Assembly (NCBI GenBank): GCA_918026815.1
Contig: CAKJVC010000006.1
Location: 1,116,001 to 1,180,000 of the forward strand
Direction: 5' to 3'
Origin: Chalara sp. BL73
Lineage: Eukaryota; Ascomycota; Leotiomycetes; Helotiales
DNA: 64,000 nt
The notes beneath the pieces were generated by a model. The model searched no databases. It was not told the origin of the DNA and saw only the letters and a list, made by a program, of their open reading frames with translations. Below, one piece after another: positions 1 to 11,900 of this stretch. The translations under genes were made by a program, and so were the position numbers. How positions within the stretch are numbered: position 1 is the first letter of the stretch; each line of letters begins with the position of its first letter.

Positions 1-868
1 ACGGCTGGTTCTTGTGGAAGGGCATGCGTGACGGTGGTGGCTGAGAGGGAGATTGGCTTGATTGCATAGATAGATAAAGGAGTATCGATGACGGGGAAGA
101 TGCGGAAAGCGACTTGGAAGACCGGACCTTCATGCGATAATTTATACCCCATGAAGCATGCAGAGCATTACAGATATTATCAGCAACCATGATTCAGTCA
201 AATTTTCGTTAAGGTGAGATTTGCATTGGGTAGAGTACCAAGGGGTTCTACATCACTAATATAAAGATTCTCTTTTTTTTTTTTTTTTTTTTTGTTCTTT
301 CCGATGTTTAAAAATGAGAACCGGTGTAAACCTGACCACCAAAGCTCCATTCCAACAAGCAAAAATTTTCGGCATCTCGAGTTTCGGCATGGCGAAGGCT
401 GACTGTTTTTTTACTACCGGTCTCGCCTCTTCCGGCCCCCCTGAGATTCCCTCGCTTAAATCTTGGCGGGGGTCACAAAACTGAGGGGTAGGGCATCTGC
501 GTTACTGCATCGGTATTATGGTAGGATTTATCACGAGGCTGATCACGCGATTCGGTCATGGCCCTATCGTTCTCGCCTTTGCTCTCTTCAAATTCACAAC
601 TAACTCTCTAGGCATACCGTCATTTCAAAAGTCACATGCACGTTCATACTTCAGTTTTACTCCAAGCAATGAAAGATAGGTATCATTCTCAGTAAGACCT
701 ATGCAGCCTAGCTCGCCTATGCTTTTATCCGTTCATGGGTCTCAATTTCTGATGATTCAAACCCCATGCCATGCTGATGCAATGCTTTTCTTAAATCAAT
801 AGGACGCAGAAAGGAAAGAAAGAGAGTGAAGAGGAGTCGTCAGTGATAACTATACACATGACGTGTTC
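1..868. other. intergenic, left edge of window
   Basis: No convincing gene is visible. There is an uninterrupted T tract at 273-293 on the + strand. A minus-strand ATG at 23-25 opens a frame that runs off the left edge (it begins M-P-F-H-K); it could be the first codons of an outside gene but is too short to judge. The part next to 869 is the 3' flank of the Tudor-SN gene. Confidence 0.5.
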
Positions 869-3668
869 TTAATCATCTCTAAGGTCACCATACTCCCACA
901 TACCGAGATGAGCATCCGAGGCAGCAGTCTCCTTCTTCTTGAGATCTGCTAGGACATCGCTGTACGCACGCTCCCAGGGCTTCAGCTTGGTCGGGACCAT
1001 TGCGTGGCCCTCACTAACTACATCCGCATTGATAGTATCGAATGCTGTCTTCGCCTTATTAGCATCCGGATACATCAAGCTGACGTATAAGGTTCCATCC
1101 TTGGGATCCGTATAGTCAACATTTGCAACTAGGTTCTTGAACGCCGTAACTTCGGAAATGTACCGAATGGCGTCGTCGAGGTAGTCCTTGCTGGGCGGAA
1201 GCTGAAGGAAGGAGAGAATTGCATTGACAGCTTGAGGTTTTAGTTGTTGCGGAGAGAATTGTGGTTGTGAGAGAGGGCGTAGTTTAGACCAGGCGACCTT
1301 CTCACTGTTACCATAGTCAATGTAGACAATGTCGGACTCCTGGGCGGCACGGTCGTTGCCACGAACTCGAGCGCGGTACCATTGGCCATCTTCAGAGAAT
1401 TTCGCAGCTACGTAGTCGCCCGTCTTTGGTGCGCCGGAAAGTGGCTTGTTGTTGGTGGGATTAAGATGAAAAGACTTAAATTGGGACATCAGTGTCTCAA
1501 GAGCAGACGTTCCCGTGCCGACAATCTGCAGATTCAATTTGCCAGTTTCAGGATCAATGTTCGTTACCACCACATCGCGATAGTCTCGGCTGCGCTCGGT
1601 TGGCACAACTTCTTCCTTTGAGCCATTAGAGTACTCTGCCTCGGCTGCAACGTCCAACGATGGATCCCAATTTGTCCAGATATTCTTCCGAGCATCCTTG
1701 GCACGCTTTTCCGCAGCAAATAGTTCTGTGGCATTTCCAGATTTCTCCGCAGAGTATTCGTGGACCGTCGCGAGACCCTCCTCAACCAGAACTTTCGCGA
1801 AAGATTGTCCGCCAACGTAGAGCTCACCAATGAAGCCTCCAGCCTTATCAATGTCGTGTATGTTGACTTCGACGTCTCGCTGGTTTAATCTGGCATTCGC
1901 TAATTCGTGAGCCTCCTTGCCGAATGGCTCGGCTTTGTCGGTCGGGTTCCTCGCAGATTTAGGAGCTCTGATACCACCAAGGACAAGCGTGAGCTTGATG
2001 TTTTCTCGTGGGATCAGGACAACAAAGCGTCCACCACCCTTGACGAAATCTACGACGGCTGGGATCTTCTTTTGTCGTTGGAGTCCAGCAATCTGCATCT
2101 TAGCCTTCGCCAGAGACTCAGAGACATCGACATATTGCTTGGCCTTGGCGGGTTTCCCAGACCACATGCCTTTCTTTTCTTCCTTTGCCTTCTCCTGCGC
2201 AAGCAATAATTCATCATAGTTAGGAGCGCGGTCAGTGTCTTCTCGCTTGTGCCGAATGACGGAAGCCCATCCTTCCTGAACCAAGATCAAGCCTATATTC
2301 TTATCCCCAACTGTCACTGTAGCGACCTCTTTCGCATCGTATTCGCCCTGTGCAGCTCTTCCACCATCAATGCTCAGCCGAATCTGTTTCCCGATCAAGC
2401 GTTTACGAAGAAATTCCTTCGCTTCTTCACGGAATGGTGCCTCAGCAGGCTCGTTCTGCCGCGGGCCACGGAGACTGCTCAGGTTGATTCGCTTCTCCGC
2501 GCCCGCACGATTTCGTACAAATATGGTATCAGCGCTGAAAATCTTCGTAACTTGAGCCTCTAGGGTTCCCACTTGTCCTGTTGATTTCGCAACATGATCC
2601 TTGAAAAGGCCGCGCTTCTCGCTCTGTGCTTTTTGTTCGGCAGCACGTAGTTTCGCCATATCCTTGCCTAATAGAGTCGAATGGAAATCTGTACATCGTG
2701 CAAAGCCATCTTCGAGGAGGAAAAGTGCGATTGAGCCCTTGGGATGTCGAACTGTTGCGACTAATTGCTTCTGTGGGCTTAGACCAAGGATGTCTACCTT
2801 GACATTTCGCTGTAATAACCTGGTTTCGACATATGTCTTTGCCTCGTTTCCATAAGGCTCCGCAGGCTGCACTTGCTGATTTGAGGGGTTGACTCGCTCG
2901 GTAGCAGGTGCGCGAATACCCGCAAGCAAAGTCATGACTTGGATATGCTTAGCCGGGCTGATCAATAAGCGCACGAGCATGCGATCACCACTCAGCACTC
3001 GCTCCACCAGACCGTCCACGGATTTGCCCTTCCAGGCCTCTAGGAAGGCGTCCGAATCACCCATATCATGTTCGACTACTATGCGCCCTCCTTCAGTCTG
3101 CCATAGGCCCTTCTTCTCACTTCTCGCACTCGCTTCCAAGTTTACCAATTTATCAATGACTGCCAAAGCCTCAGCACTATCCTCCTTTCTGCCGGCATCC
3201 TCTCGTAACTTCAACCATCCTGCACTGACCATTTCGTCAGGTAATTGGCGTCCGTCTGGGAAATATACAATGCCATATTCGCGCTTCGTATTTGGGATTT
3301 GGTAGAGCACCCGGAATTGGACCACCTTGCCGACGACAAGCTTGCGTAGTGCATCCCGGGAGTCGAAGGCCCATTGCTCATCGCCGTCCTTCTTCAAATG
3401 AGGGGAGGTACAGTATGCGAGGGAGATGGTGCGTTCCAAGTTAGGGTTGTCAACTGAAGTCAACTAGTGAAGAAGTTTTGGTTAGCAGGAATGTAGTAGG
3501 AAACTTGTAGTTTTTGAGCTCAATCATGCTTCCGCAATCGCGTATGGAGAGTATCTCCTTGCCGATACCCTGATTGACTAATTTGAGGTTGCGTTGTGGC
3601 ATGGAGATACATACAATAAGGCTGTCACCACTTAGGACTGACTTGACCTTTCCGTGTTGAAGTGCCAT
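869..3668 (-). CDS. SND1: Tudor-SN / SND1-like staphylococcal nuclease domain protein
   Basis: Two exons, complement(join(869..3463,3615..3668)), give 882 aa, the usual length for Tudor-SN. The short first exon (18 codons) carries the conserved start of SN domain 1 (KVKSVLSGDSLI). The donor is gtatgt at 3614 and the acceptor ctag ends at 3464; joining there restores GDSLI-LTSVDN in frame. Four tandem SN-like OB folds fill about residues 5-620, each with the GIRAP/SLRGP-type strand and an EAKTYVE/EAKEFL-type helix. A Tudor domain follows at about 695-755 (KTGDYVAAKFSEDGQWYRA, then IDYGNSE), and a split fifth SN segment closes the protein. The family acts in RNA regulation, splicing and stress granules; nuclease activity is not claimed here. 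The nearest neighbour is SOD1 on the same strand. Identity is very secure; the start is supported by the conserved exon-1 motif. Confidence 0.95.
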
Positions 3669-4441
3669 GGTTATAGATCAAGCAAAAGATAATAATTCTG
3701 GGATGCAAAAAAAGGTCAAAAGAGCTATTTGAAGCGACTGGTATGCAAGAAGCAAGAAGTTCTTTTCGAATGCGAGGGAGAATGTGCGACGTGGGGTAGG
3801 ATTGATATTGAGGATGTATTTTATTTATATATTTTGGGAAGATGTGTTCACACTTCACCTCCTCCGCCCACAGCCTCGAGCTTGCTGACCCCTGCCTGAA
3901 TGGAAAGGAGCGGCTTGGTGGGGTAATTTTCATCTGCGTTGTTGATTGGCTGGCTTAGCGGTACACGTGATCAGGCTGGGGTCTGCAAGGGTATCCTTGC
4001 ACAACCACTCGGTGATATATGAAGCAATACACACAGACAGAAGTGGCTCTTGATCCCAAAAATTATACGAGCTTGTGTAGGATAGAAGGATCAAATTTGT
4101 GATAAATCCTCTATCCATACCCAAGAATGCGTTTTGGCGGAATATTTCTCACAAGTCTATAACAATTGTGGCTCCTTTTGATTTTCTAGCATTGAAAATA
4201 CACGAGTATTGCAGCCAAATTTGTTGGGCAGTATTCAATTTGGTTTATTCAGTCAATGCTGAGTGTGGCCACGGAGCAATACGGATGTTGGCAATCTCGA
4301 AGCAAGCTGGACCTTTGCCATGGCAAAAGAACGGTGGGATGATGGACTTTTATTGCAATTTCAGCTATTTAATAAATGAAGAACATACAGAGTTCCAACA
4401 GACTTTTTGTTGCTCTCGTATCCTCCACCCTAAATCACCAA
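3669..4441. other. intergenic: SND1 upstream region and SOD1 3' flank
   Basis: This is the upstream side of SND1 and the downstream side of SOD1. Small open frames on both strands here show no family resemblance or credible splicing. No RNA gene or repeat is seen. Confidence 0.5.
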
Positions 4442-5405
4442 TTATGCAGCAATACCAATAACACCTAGGCAAGAAGTCAGTCAGGAACATCCTGCTTTGG
4501 GGGAAGCACATACCGCAAGCAGGGCGGGTGCCAGCATTGCCAGTCTTCTTGGACTCCTCGTTTCCACCTTGGCCGAGATCATCGGTTCCGGAGTGGACAA
4601 CAACGGTACGCTATATATGTCAACCCAATGCTTACACTCAGTATCATCTTGGGTCTACCTACACCAATGATGCTCTCTGGGCCAATCAGCTTGATCAACT
4701 TGTCGGTCTTGGTGCCCTTGCCGTTGCCTTGAGCATCGGTGTCGAAGTTTCCAAGGTCGCCTACATGACGAATCTCGTCTCCGGGAGCACCATGGGTCTT
4801 TCCGTGTGGATTGACTATTCGCCTATCAGCTGCCTGAACCTCCCATTTATAATGATTATCCGTGTATATGCTCACAGTGAGGACCGGCAGACGTGCAACC
4901 GTTGGTGTTGTCACCGAATTGGTGGATGTGGAAGCCACGCTTCGCATTTGGGTCGTTCCCAGTGAAATCCCAGGTGACGGTGGTAGGCTCGTTCTCAGAG
5001 GTTTGCTCGAAGGTGATGGTACCTCCGACCTTGGAGTCTCCACGGACGATTGCGACTTAAAGGGTTAGCAAGAGGTCTTGTGTGACACGGTGATGAGAGC
5101 TTTGGGGAGGGCAGATGCAGCCATGGAACGATGCAGTGCTTCTTGTGCCTGTGCCTGTGCCCGTGCTTGTTCCTGTGCTAGCAAGGACATGAAATATCAT
5201 GATAGGACAGGAATAAAAGGGTCAGACTCATGATAGGGGGCTTAGAGCGTGGCAGCTGGCCATCCGGGTGGCATCCACGTGGAGGAAAACTTGCTCACCT
5301 CTAACCCCCGCAATTTGCTCTCAAAAGCTCGAATAGCGGGGTATAGAAGTGGTCTAGAAGGATAATAAACGCGAGAGATATAAATAACTTACCTGCCTTG
5401 ACCAT
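4442..5405 (-). CDS. SOD1: Cu/Zn superoxide dismutase
   Basis: Five exons, complement(join(4442..4464,4514..4610,4663..4814,4876..5055,5393..5405)), sum to 465 nt and give exactly 154 aa, the canonical length. It converts superoxide to O2 and H2O2 in the cytosol and mitochondrial intermembrane space. Metal ligands are visible in the usual order: the HIHQFGD copper ligands, [13 protein letters not shown] with bridging and zinc histidines, HVGDLGNF with the zinc aspartate region, and [14 protein letters not shown] with the last copper histidine. The structural cysteines lie in NGCTSAG and RPACGVIG, and the protein ends GIAA. Exon 1 is only 13 nt (M-V-K-A), followed by a 337-nt intron; the ATG at 5405 is fixed by the conserved MVKAV start. 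A long single open frame across 4579-5043 mixes coding and intron sequence and is not the gene. Confidence 0.96.
5145..5178. repeat. imperfect GTGCCT-type tandem repeat in SOD1 intron 1
   Basis: About six imperfect hexamer units (gtgcct, gtgcct, gtgccc, gtgctt, gttcct, gtgcta) lie inside the first intron of SOD1. A shorter CCTCG/GCCTC repeat lies at about 5614-5632, upstream of the gene. Both are simple-sequence repeats; no function is inferred. Confidence 0.7.
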
Positions 5406-6399
5406 TGTGATGGGATTTTGGAAGTTTTGGGGAGGCGGGGATATATGTCAAAAGGTGGAATTGAAAAAAGTTGATGAAATTGGGAGAGAACAATGGAAGA
5501 TGGAAAGATGGGAGGGAGTAGGAGGGAGGAAGTGGGGATGGAATGGAATATGGCCTGGGAAAGAGGGGTCAGCTACTGTAGAGTCAAATCATTGAGCTTC
5601 CCTTATCTCCTTGCCTCGCCTCGCCTCGCCTTGCTCCTCCGGTCGAGTACCGAAAGCTGCGTCTTTGCAGTTACATTACACCACAGTCACTATGACGGAA
5701 CGGACTGGAACATGAATCACGTGGATTGCGTCACCAGCCCCGAGAATGCCGTAAATCGAACACATAAATTTGTCAGCTAAGCGCAAAGAGACGAGGGCTA
5801 GACCAAAAACAAATTCAGTGCCAAGCCCGATTTTTCCCCCACCAACTTTCATCAACAGTATAAACGTGACCGAAGTCGGCTATGTGGTGGCTTCTGCATT
5901 AAATACAGGTCGTTATATAGAGAACCAAGAGAATTACGGCTGCCACAAAAGGGGAACTCGATGATTCATTTTGCAGCTACCAGTTAAACGCGGCCAAGGC
6001 CCACAAACTGAGTGTGCCGCCGGATCCTTTTTCCAACATATGAAAATGACAGGAGACACTTGTTGCTCTAGCATTTAAATACAGAGATATATGTAGCGAC
6101 CGGGTTTCTGAGAAACGCAATACTACGGGAAAGGAACTCATGGTGCCCGCCTGGGTGAATCGCAAGCTTCTTTATGCAGGCGTATAGAACCGAAGGCGAG
6201 GGATGGAGCGAGCGAAAGCAGAAACCGAGAGGAATAAAGCCTCCATCCCTCGAAGATATCGAAGTAAAAAAGGTGATTTGTAAAGGATCAATTTATCTAT
6301 GAAAGTGACCCAAGATGTACATCTTGACATCTAAACTAGAAGAATACTAAAAAAAAAAAAAGGTCAGCGTTTTATCACAAAGAAAGAATTAAAAAAACC
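5406..6399. other. intergenic: SOD1 upstream region and NSA2 3' flank
   Basis: Nearly 1 kb with no supportable gene. It contains the likely SOD1 promoter, a (C)CTCG-type microsatellite near 5614 and A-rich tracts near 6350 next to the NSA2 stop. Short frames such as 5770-5964 and 5977-6165 lack any recognisable feature. Confidence 0.5.
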
Positions 6400-7495
6400 T
6401 TACGCATTTACACAACCATCGTTTTCGCAATTGTTCGAAATCTGCGCCCACCTCCCCCATACAACTTTGCCAGATGTTGTGACCAAGCCTAGCTCGCTGA
6501 CGTTCACCTCAATGATTGTCCCTTTCGTAAGGACCCCTAAAGAGTATTAAAATCAAGAATGCCATGAGTATCATATATAGATGTACTTGCCTAACTGTGT
6601 ATACATTGGATTCTGGGGATTTTTTTTAACGCTAATGATCGGTAATTGAACGGTTACACCCAGTTCCGGATGCTAAATTGGCTGTTAGTATAACGATAAA
6701 AGGTAAGGGGCGTTACCTACGGTGACATTGGCCTTCTTGTACCGAAGTCCCATTGGCCGAATAAATCGTTCATATTTAACAGGGCGCCTAGTGAAATCTG
6801 GTCCAACAAAAGTCGGCTTGGTGATCATGCGCTTCCATCCTGAAATTTGTTAAGTTTTATGTATCAAAAAGCAAGAGACTGAAATACCCACCCTTCTTCG
6901 CAGTCTTCTTTCCAGTCTTAACGACCTTGAACATTTCTTCTTCGGCGATACCCCTAACTTTTGGCAGAGGGACAGAAAATTTGGCTGCCTTTTCATTCCG
7001 CTTGTTCTTTACTATACCAATGTTAGTAAGTGCATACCAATTCGTGATATTGATGACAGAGAATGCGACATACTGGCGCTACTTAAGGCTTTCGCATTCG
7101 TAGGGTTCGATCTATCGAGGAGAAAGTGTGGGATAGGAGTGTTCGAAGGTTCCGCAGGTGTAGAGGATTTGACATTGCGTTCTTCGTGTGCCTTGATCTG
7201 CTTTTTGATCTGGATCTTTTCGTGATGTCGGCTTTTGTGGTATAGCTTTGCTCGTAGGCCGACTAAATTCTGAGCTTTTTGCGACTCCTTATGACCTTCT
7301 CTCGCCTCTCTTTTACGTGTTCTTTCCTCGTGGTCCAGCTTGCGCGTGTGTCAGTTCGGTGTCTTGGTACTTGGGAGAGAAAATTACTCGGCGACCGTGG
7401 AGCTTCCTCCATCTTTCCATGCTGTTTCGAAAGATTAGTACGATGAAAGAAAACGCTCACTAGCTAGGTGGCACTTACTATTCATTCTGCGGCAT
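6400..7495 (-). CDS. NSA2: ribosome biogenesis protein NSA2 (60S pre-ribosome factor, S8e family)
   Basis: Seven exons, complement(join(6400..6536,6591..6672,6721..6839,6892..7011,7074..7338,7388..7421,7479..7495)), sum to 774 nt and give 257 aa, close to yeast Nsa2 (261 aa). The protein starts MPQNEYMERW and shows the basic [16 protein letters not shown] region, [19 protein letters not shown], the [20 protein letters not shown] core and the C-terminal [19 protein letters not shown] strand. It ends GCVNA. The factor acts in nucleolar 60S assembly (27S pre-rRNA processing). Because the gene is finely split, no single open frame reveals it. The intron at 6537-6590 has a GC donor. It is divergent from the Rho1 exchange factor across a 1.5-kb gap. 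Identity and exon joints are secure. Confidence 0.95.
6537..6590 (-). other. GC-AG intron in NSA2
   Basis: The exon ending at 6591 is followed on the minus strand by gcaagt, and the acceptor ctttag ends at 6537. The joint TTA-G|GG-GTC gives QLGVLTKG, the conserved family sequence, so the GC donor is required. The exon context AG|GCAAGT matches the known strong consensus of GC-AG introns. Confidence 0.85.
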
Positions 7496-8998
7496 TGTGG
7501 AAAACTACTTGCAGGCAATAAGGTGGTTTGTAGATGTTCTGCCTGTTCTGAAGAATCGCCAACATATTTTATTTTGAGTTTCCAAAGTCTACATCCCCGC
7601 CATTGCGCTAAGCTTAATCAGGCAAAATTTACCAAGACTCGCTTAGTCATCTGGGGGCCATGCTGCAAAGCGGATTAGGAAGGACGAAGGCCATGCCATA
7701 AGGAAAGAGAATTGCGCCTTGAGAGATATGTTGGTAAAAGGATCCTGTTTGAACTCCATGGGAGCCAGCTTGATTCTCCAAAAGTCCCAGCCGTTCTCGA
7801 ATCTATCATTTCAATTCCTCGCTTAAGTCTCCCCTCCTAGCAGCTTTCTCTCAAGAGCTAGGTCATCCTTTCTAGAGGACTGATAGCCAAACTGGGAGGG
7901 AGCTTGTTTCAGATTGAGAAAATACTCTACAGTAAATCTGGCAACGGCCTAAATTGGAAGTATATAGAAGCGTTGCAGCTTCACGAACATGGAAACCGTC
8001 ACAAAGATCATCAGGAGCATTAATTAGGCTTGATTTTTAAATACACCTTCGATCTTCTTGAGTAACAAGAGCTAGAAGCTTGTTCTCGTACGGCTAAGTT
8101 GGTATTCATATACCGCCTAATCGATCATACTTCCTATATATTGGGATGACATACCAGTAATGTTTCAGAGTATGTCTGTTGAAGCTTCAGCTTCAGCTTG
8201 CGAGAGAGGCAGTCTGGAACAAATTGTCAAAGTCTGGGTAACATTATACTGTATTTGAGTTCACGAATTGCATCAAGTAACCTACCCTATGAGAGGCTTT
8301 ACACCGCTCAAGACTGAGACTTCGTTTATGGATCTTTATGAACCTGACCTTTTGTAAGTGAGCGTGTGAGAGTGTGTGTGAGAGAGGCGAAACGTATTCT
8401 GTCCAATGAGCGAGCTTCTTCCCCACCAGTAACCTTCTCCAGCAGCCCAATCATCTCCCAAAGCTGACAATCGCCATTGCTGGCTTAGCTATATGAATTA
8501 TATCTCATTCTAACATGAAAATCCATATCCACTTGCTTCAATACCAGCGCAATACAAATCGCCACCGTATAATCGTGCGCATTTAATACTTATTACATCA
8601 ATCTTACTCTAATATCCATTCCTCTCTGCCAACAACTTGGCGCAGTGAGGCTCCGAACGAATCCCAAATCTGACCTCAACCTTACGCGATTCCTCGAACC
8701 CACTGCATATATCAGTTCATCAACCTTCACGCAGCATCGCATATCTTCACAAGCTGGTCTTTGGGATCGAGTTATATTATTTCGACAAATCGAGTCGTGC
8801 GAGCGGATGGAGTGGTAGTTTGCTCAGAGCCTCGCGCACTGCGCCAACCCATGCTGCAACATTTTGCTTTAATCAAGCACATCTACCACGAGCCATTACC
8901 AGCGTTGCTGGGAATCCGATCTAGAAGCTCAACGTAGCACGGCGCATTGCTTGGAATAGTGCTTGGTGGCCATATATAGTCAAACCCCTTACTGCAAA
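7496..8998. other. 1.5-kb divergent upstream region of NSA2 and the Rho1 exchange factor
   Basis: The two genes point away from each other, so this stretch holds both promoters and probably a long 5' leader for the + strand gene. Frames such as 8244-8450 are short and featureless. I saw no TATA box in a convincing position and no RNA gene. Confidence 0.5.
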
Positions 8999-11900
8999 AT
9001 GTCTTTCCACGGGAACGGCCAACGACGATATGGCCATGTCCCACCTGCGCAGTATGGTACCCCCGGATCCCAGGATACAAACAACGCGGCGCCGGGCTTA
9101 CATAGACAATCGAGTTTTGACAATGGGGATGATGCAGCCTTTTTCGATCCTAGTACCAGCCGGTACCAGAGTGGAGCAAGTTCTGGAAGGACAACGAATA
9201 TGCCGCAGGAGGAATTGTTCTTAACAAGTCCTGCCGTTGCCTCTCCAAGTCGAAGCACTTTCGGATCGACAAGTCCCGCCTTGTCTGGATATCAGCATCA
9301 GTACCAGCCATTTCCCGCTGGATCGCAGTCACCACCACTCACAACTTATAATCCTCAGCATTTTGCACGAACTCAATCGCAACACTTACCGCAGAGTCCT
9401 CAATACCGACCAACTACATATGTACCAGCGAATTCATATACAAGCCCGCAACCATACAATCCGGCGAATTACCAAGGGTCACCACCGTCTGCCCATCCAT
9501 CTCGGCAATCGACGGTCTCTGGGTATAACAATTACACCCCGTCGTACTCCGGATCACAGGTTCCTCAGACCCCGACGTACTGGAATTCGCAGCAGCAATA
9601 TGGCCCACCAGTGCCTTCACGACCAGCTACCCATCAAAGCGCATATGAAGCACCTCTGTCTAGTCCTACATATGTACCTCCGGGCTCAGCGCCGCCTCCG
9701 TCCAGGCAAAATCTGTATAGTCCGCCCACAACTTCTTCCACATACCCGATCAATGGCAATACCTCGTTCTATGATGACCATAGAACGCCTGTGGCAACTC
9801 AAGCGCCAGTTCCGATATTTCCAAATCATGGGCAGCAATCTTCATATGGCGAGGATCCGAACTCGTTTTCGAATCGAACAAAACGATCCTCGACCATATC
9901 TGCATCACAAGCTGCCCCAATCGCAATGCCTACAGGTCCTCACTCAGCTGGTCCCGACGGGCCAAGACTAGAGCGCCATCCCACCTTACGACCACTTCCA
10001 AATGCGCCTGTCGACGATGAACCTGGGGACGATGATGACTGGGGATTGGGATTTCAAGGTAGGGAGGAAGCAGTGACACAAGACCAGCTCTTTGCGGATA
10101 TCGGGGATGCTCTTGGCCACGCAGGGTCAGGAAGACGGAATGGCGATCTCCTTGATAGCGAACTTGGAGATCTCTACAGATACAATTCGAGAGCAACGAC
10201 TGTTAGCACAACTAGTGGAGTCGACAGATTTCCCTCCAATACATCAACCTTGAATATCAACCCTGGGCTGGATGATTATGATGACGAAGATGATAGTGAT
10301 GTCGAGGCTGCTGCGGGTTTGGAGGCTATGCGTATTGCCGAAGAACAGGACGCTCAACTAGGAGGATTCGGTACTTTTGCCGGTCCATCCTCTGCATCAC
10401 TTCAGCCACCACTAGAATCACAAGATGATAGCAGCGGTGATAGCGATTATAAACACATGGATCTATCACTCGTTGGTGGAGGCTATGACGCTCATATGTC
10501 TTATGGTGATGATTTGGGTGGCACGAATACTGGTAATAGTAGTGAAATGGATGACCAGAGTCGACCACTTCCCACTCCACATGAGCTGAACAGATCGGAT
10601 AGCTACAACTACACACCCCCTGCAGGCCTAGGGGGCATGACTGATTACTCTCTTCCAGGAGAAGGACACATCCATCCGTTCCCAGCATTTGAGGCGGCTA
10701 GAGTTGATACCAGTGGAACCGGTGGACTTCAGCGACCAACATCTCATGTTCATCGCATGAGCTTTGATGAAGGTGATGAAATGTCACTGCGGTCCCGCAA
10801 TTCTGAATCGCGGCAGAGTGAGCGATCGGGGAGCGAAAGCCCTTCTCGAGATGATATGCCTGAGTTGTTCTACCATCCGGGTCTAGGTTCTTCTCCATAC
10901 AATCTCAATCGACCACTTCCAGCTGTCCCTCCGATGTCTGAGAATCGGACACCCCAGCTACTGCCAGCTGGGTCCTATAGAAATCATAACTACTCGAATT
11001 CTTACGGAGGGACAGAAGCCGCTCGGCCAGCGTATGTTCCCGTCGGGCCTGACGCATACCCTCCACAGAATATGCTCGCTCCCGGCGGGCAGTACGTGCC
11101 CAGGTCAACCTCCCTGTCTAGCCATAGCAGTACTCCTCAGACTGTACCTCCTACCAGATCTAAAACTGATGCTGAGGAGCGAGCTCGTGCTCAAAAGGCA
11201 CAACATGCTAGGCAAATGGGTCTTCGCTCTGGCACTGGTATTGACGGTTATGATGCTATTGGGTCTACGCCTCAATCAACTGTTACCCTTGATCTACCTG
11301 CACTTCCTGCAGGAAGACGCAAAAAGTTCTCTCCTTCGAGACTATCCTCCTCGGATTTCAGAAAGTGTCAAGAGCCTTGGGCTTTGAGCGGCATCGCACA
11401 GTGGATTCGGGATATGGCTGGAGGGGAGACAGGCGAGGGAGAGTCTGATCTTCGGCAAAAATCGATCGAAGAAGGCCTGGTGGCGCTGTTTACCCACAAG
11501 GTTCCAACAATGAATACGGCCGAAGCTGAGACTCTTAGTCAGAAGGTTGTCAAGTCATTCTTCAATGCTGGCATTCTGTTAACTGATGAGGAGTGGGTCA
11601 AGTTTGGCAGAGGCACTGTGTCTGGAGTACTCTGGCAGCTCACTGGCTCTGGGTGTTATGCACCTAAACTCCACGAGCAAGAAATCCATGGTAGATGTTA
11701 CTCGCATCACTGCACACGCACATTGAAGAAGATCAACCTTAGGACCCAGCAGCTGGAGCCTGCTAGGAAGGCTGAAGATTGGGTAACCTTTTTCAAGGTC
11801 ACTAAAGAACAACTTGAGGGGCAAAACAAGAAGGAAATTGAGCGACAGAACAACCTGCACGAAATCGTCATGTCCGAAGATACATATATGGATCAGCTTG

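Noticed and set aside
4099..4461. 120-codon + strand ORF
   Set aside because: No family features and it overlaps the SOD1 3' end.
4579..5043. 154-codon minus-strand single ORF over SOD1
   Set aside because: It mixes exon 3 with intron sequence; the five-exon model gives the full canonical enzyme.
9237..9971. 244-codon alternate-frame ORF inside the Rho1 exchange factor
   Set aside because: Same-strand shadow of the low-complexity N-terminus; no features of its own, and the real frame is well supported.
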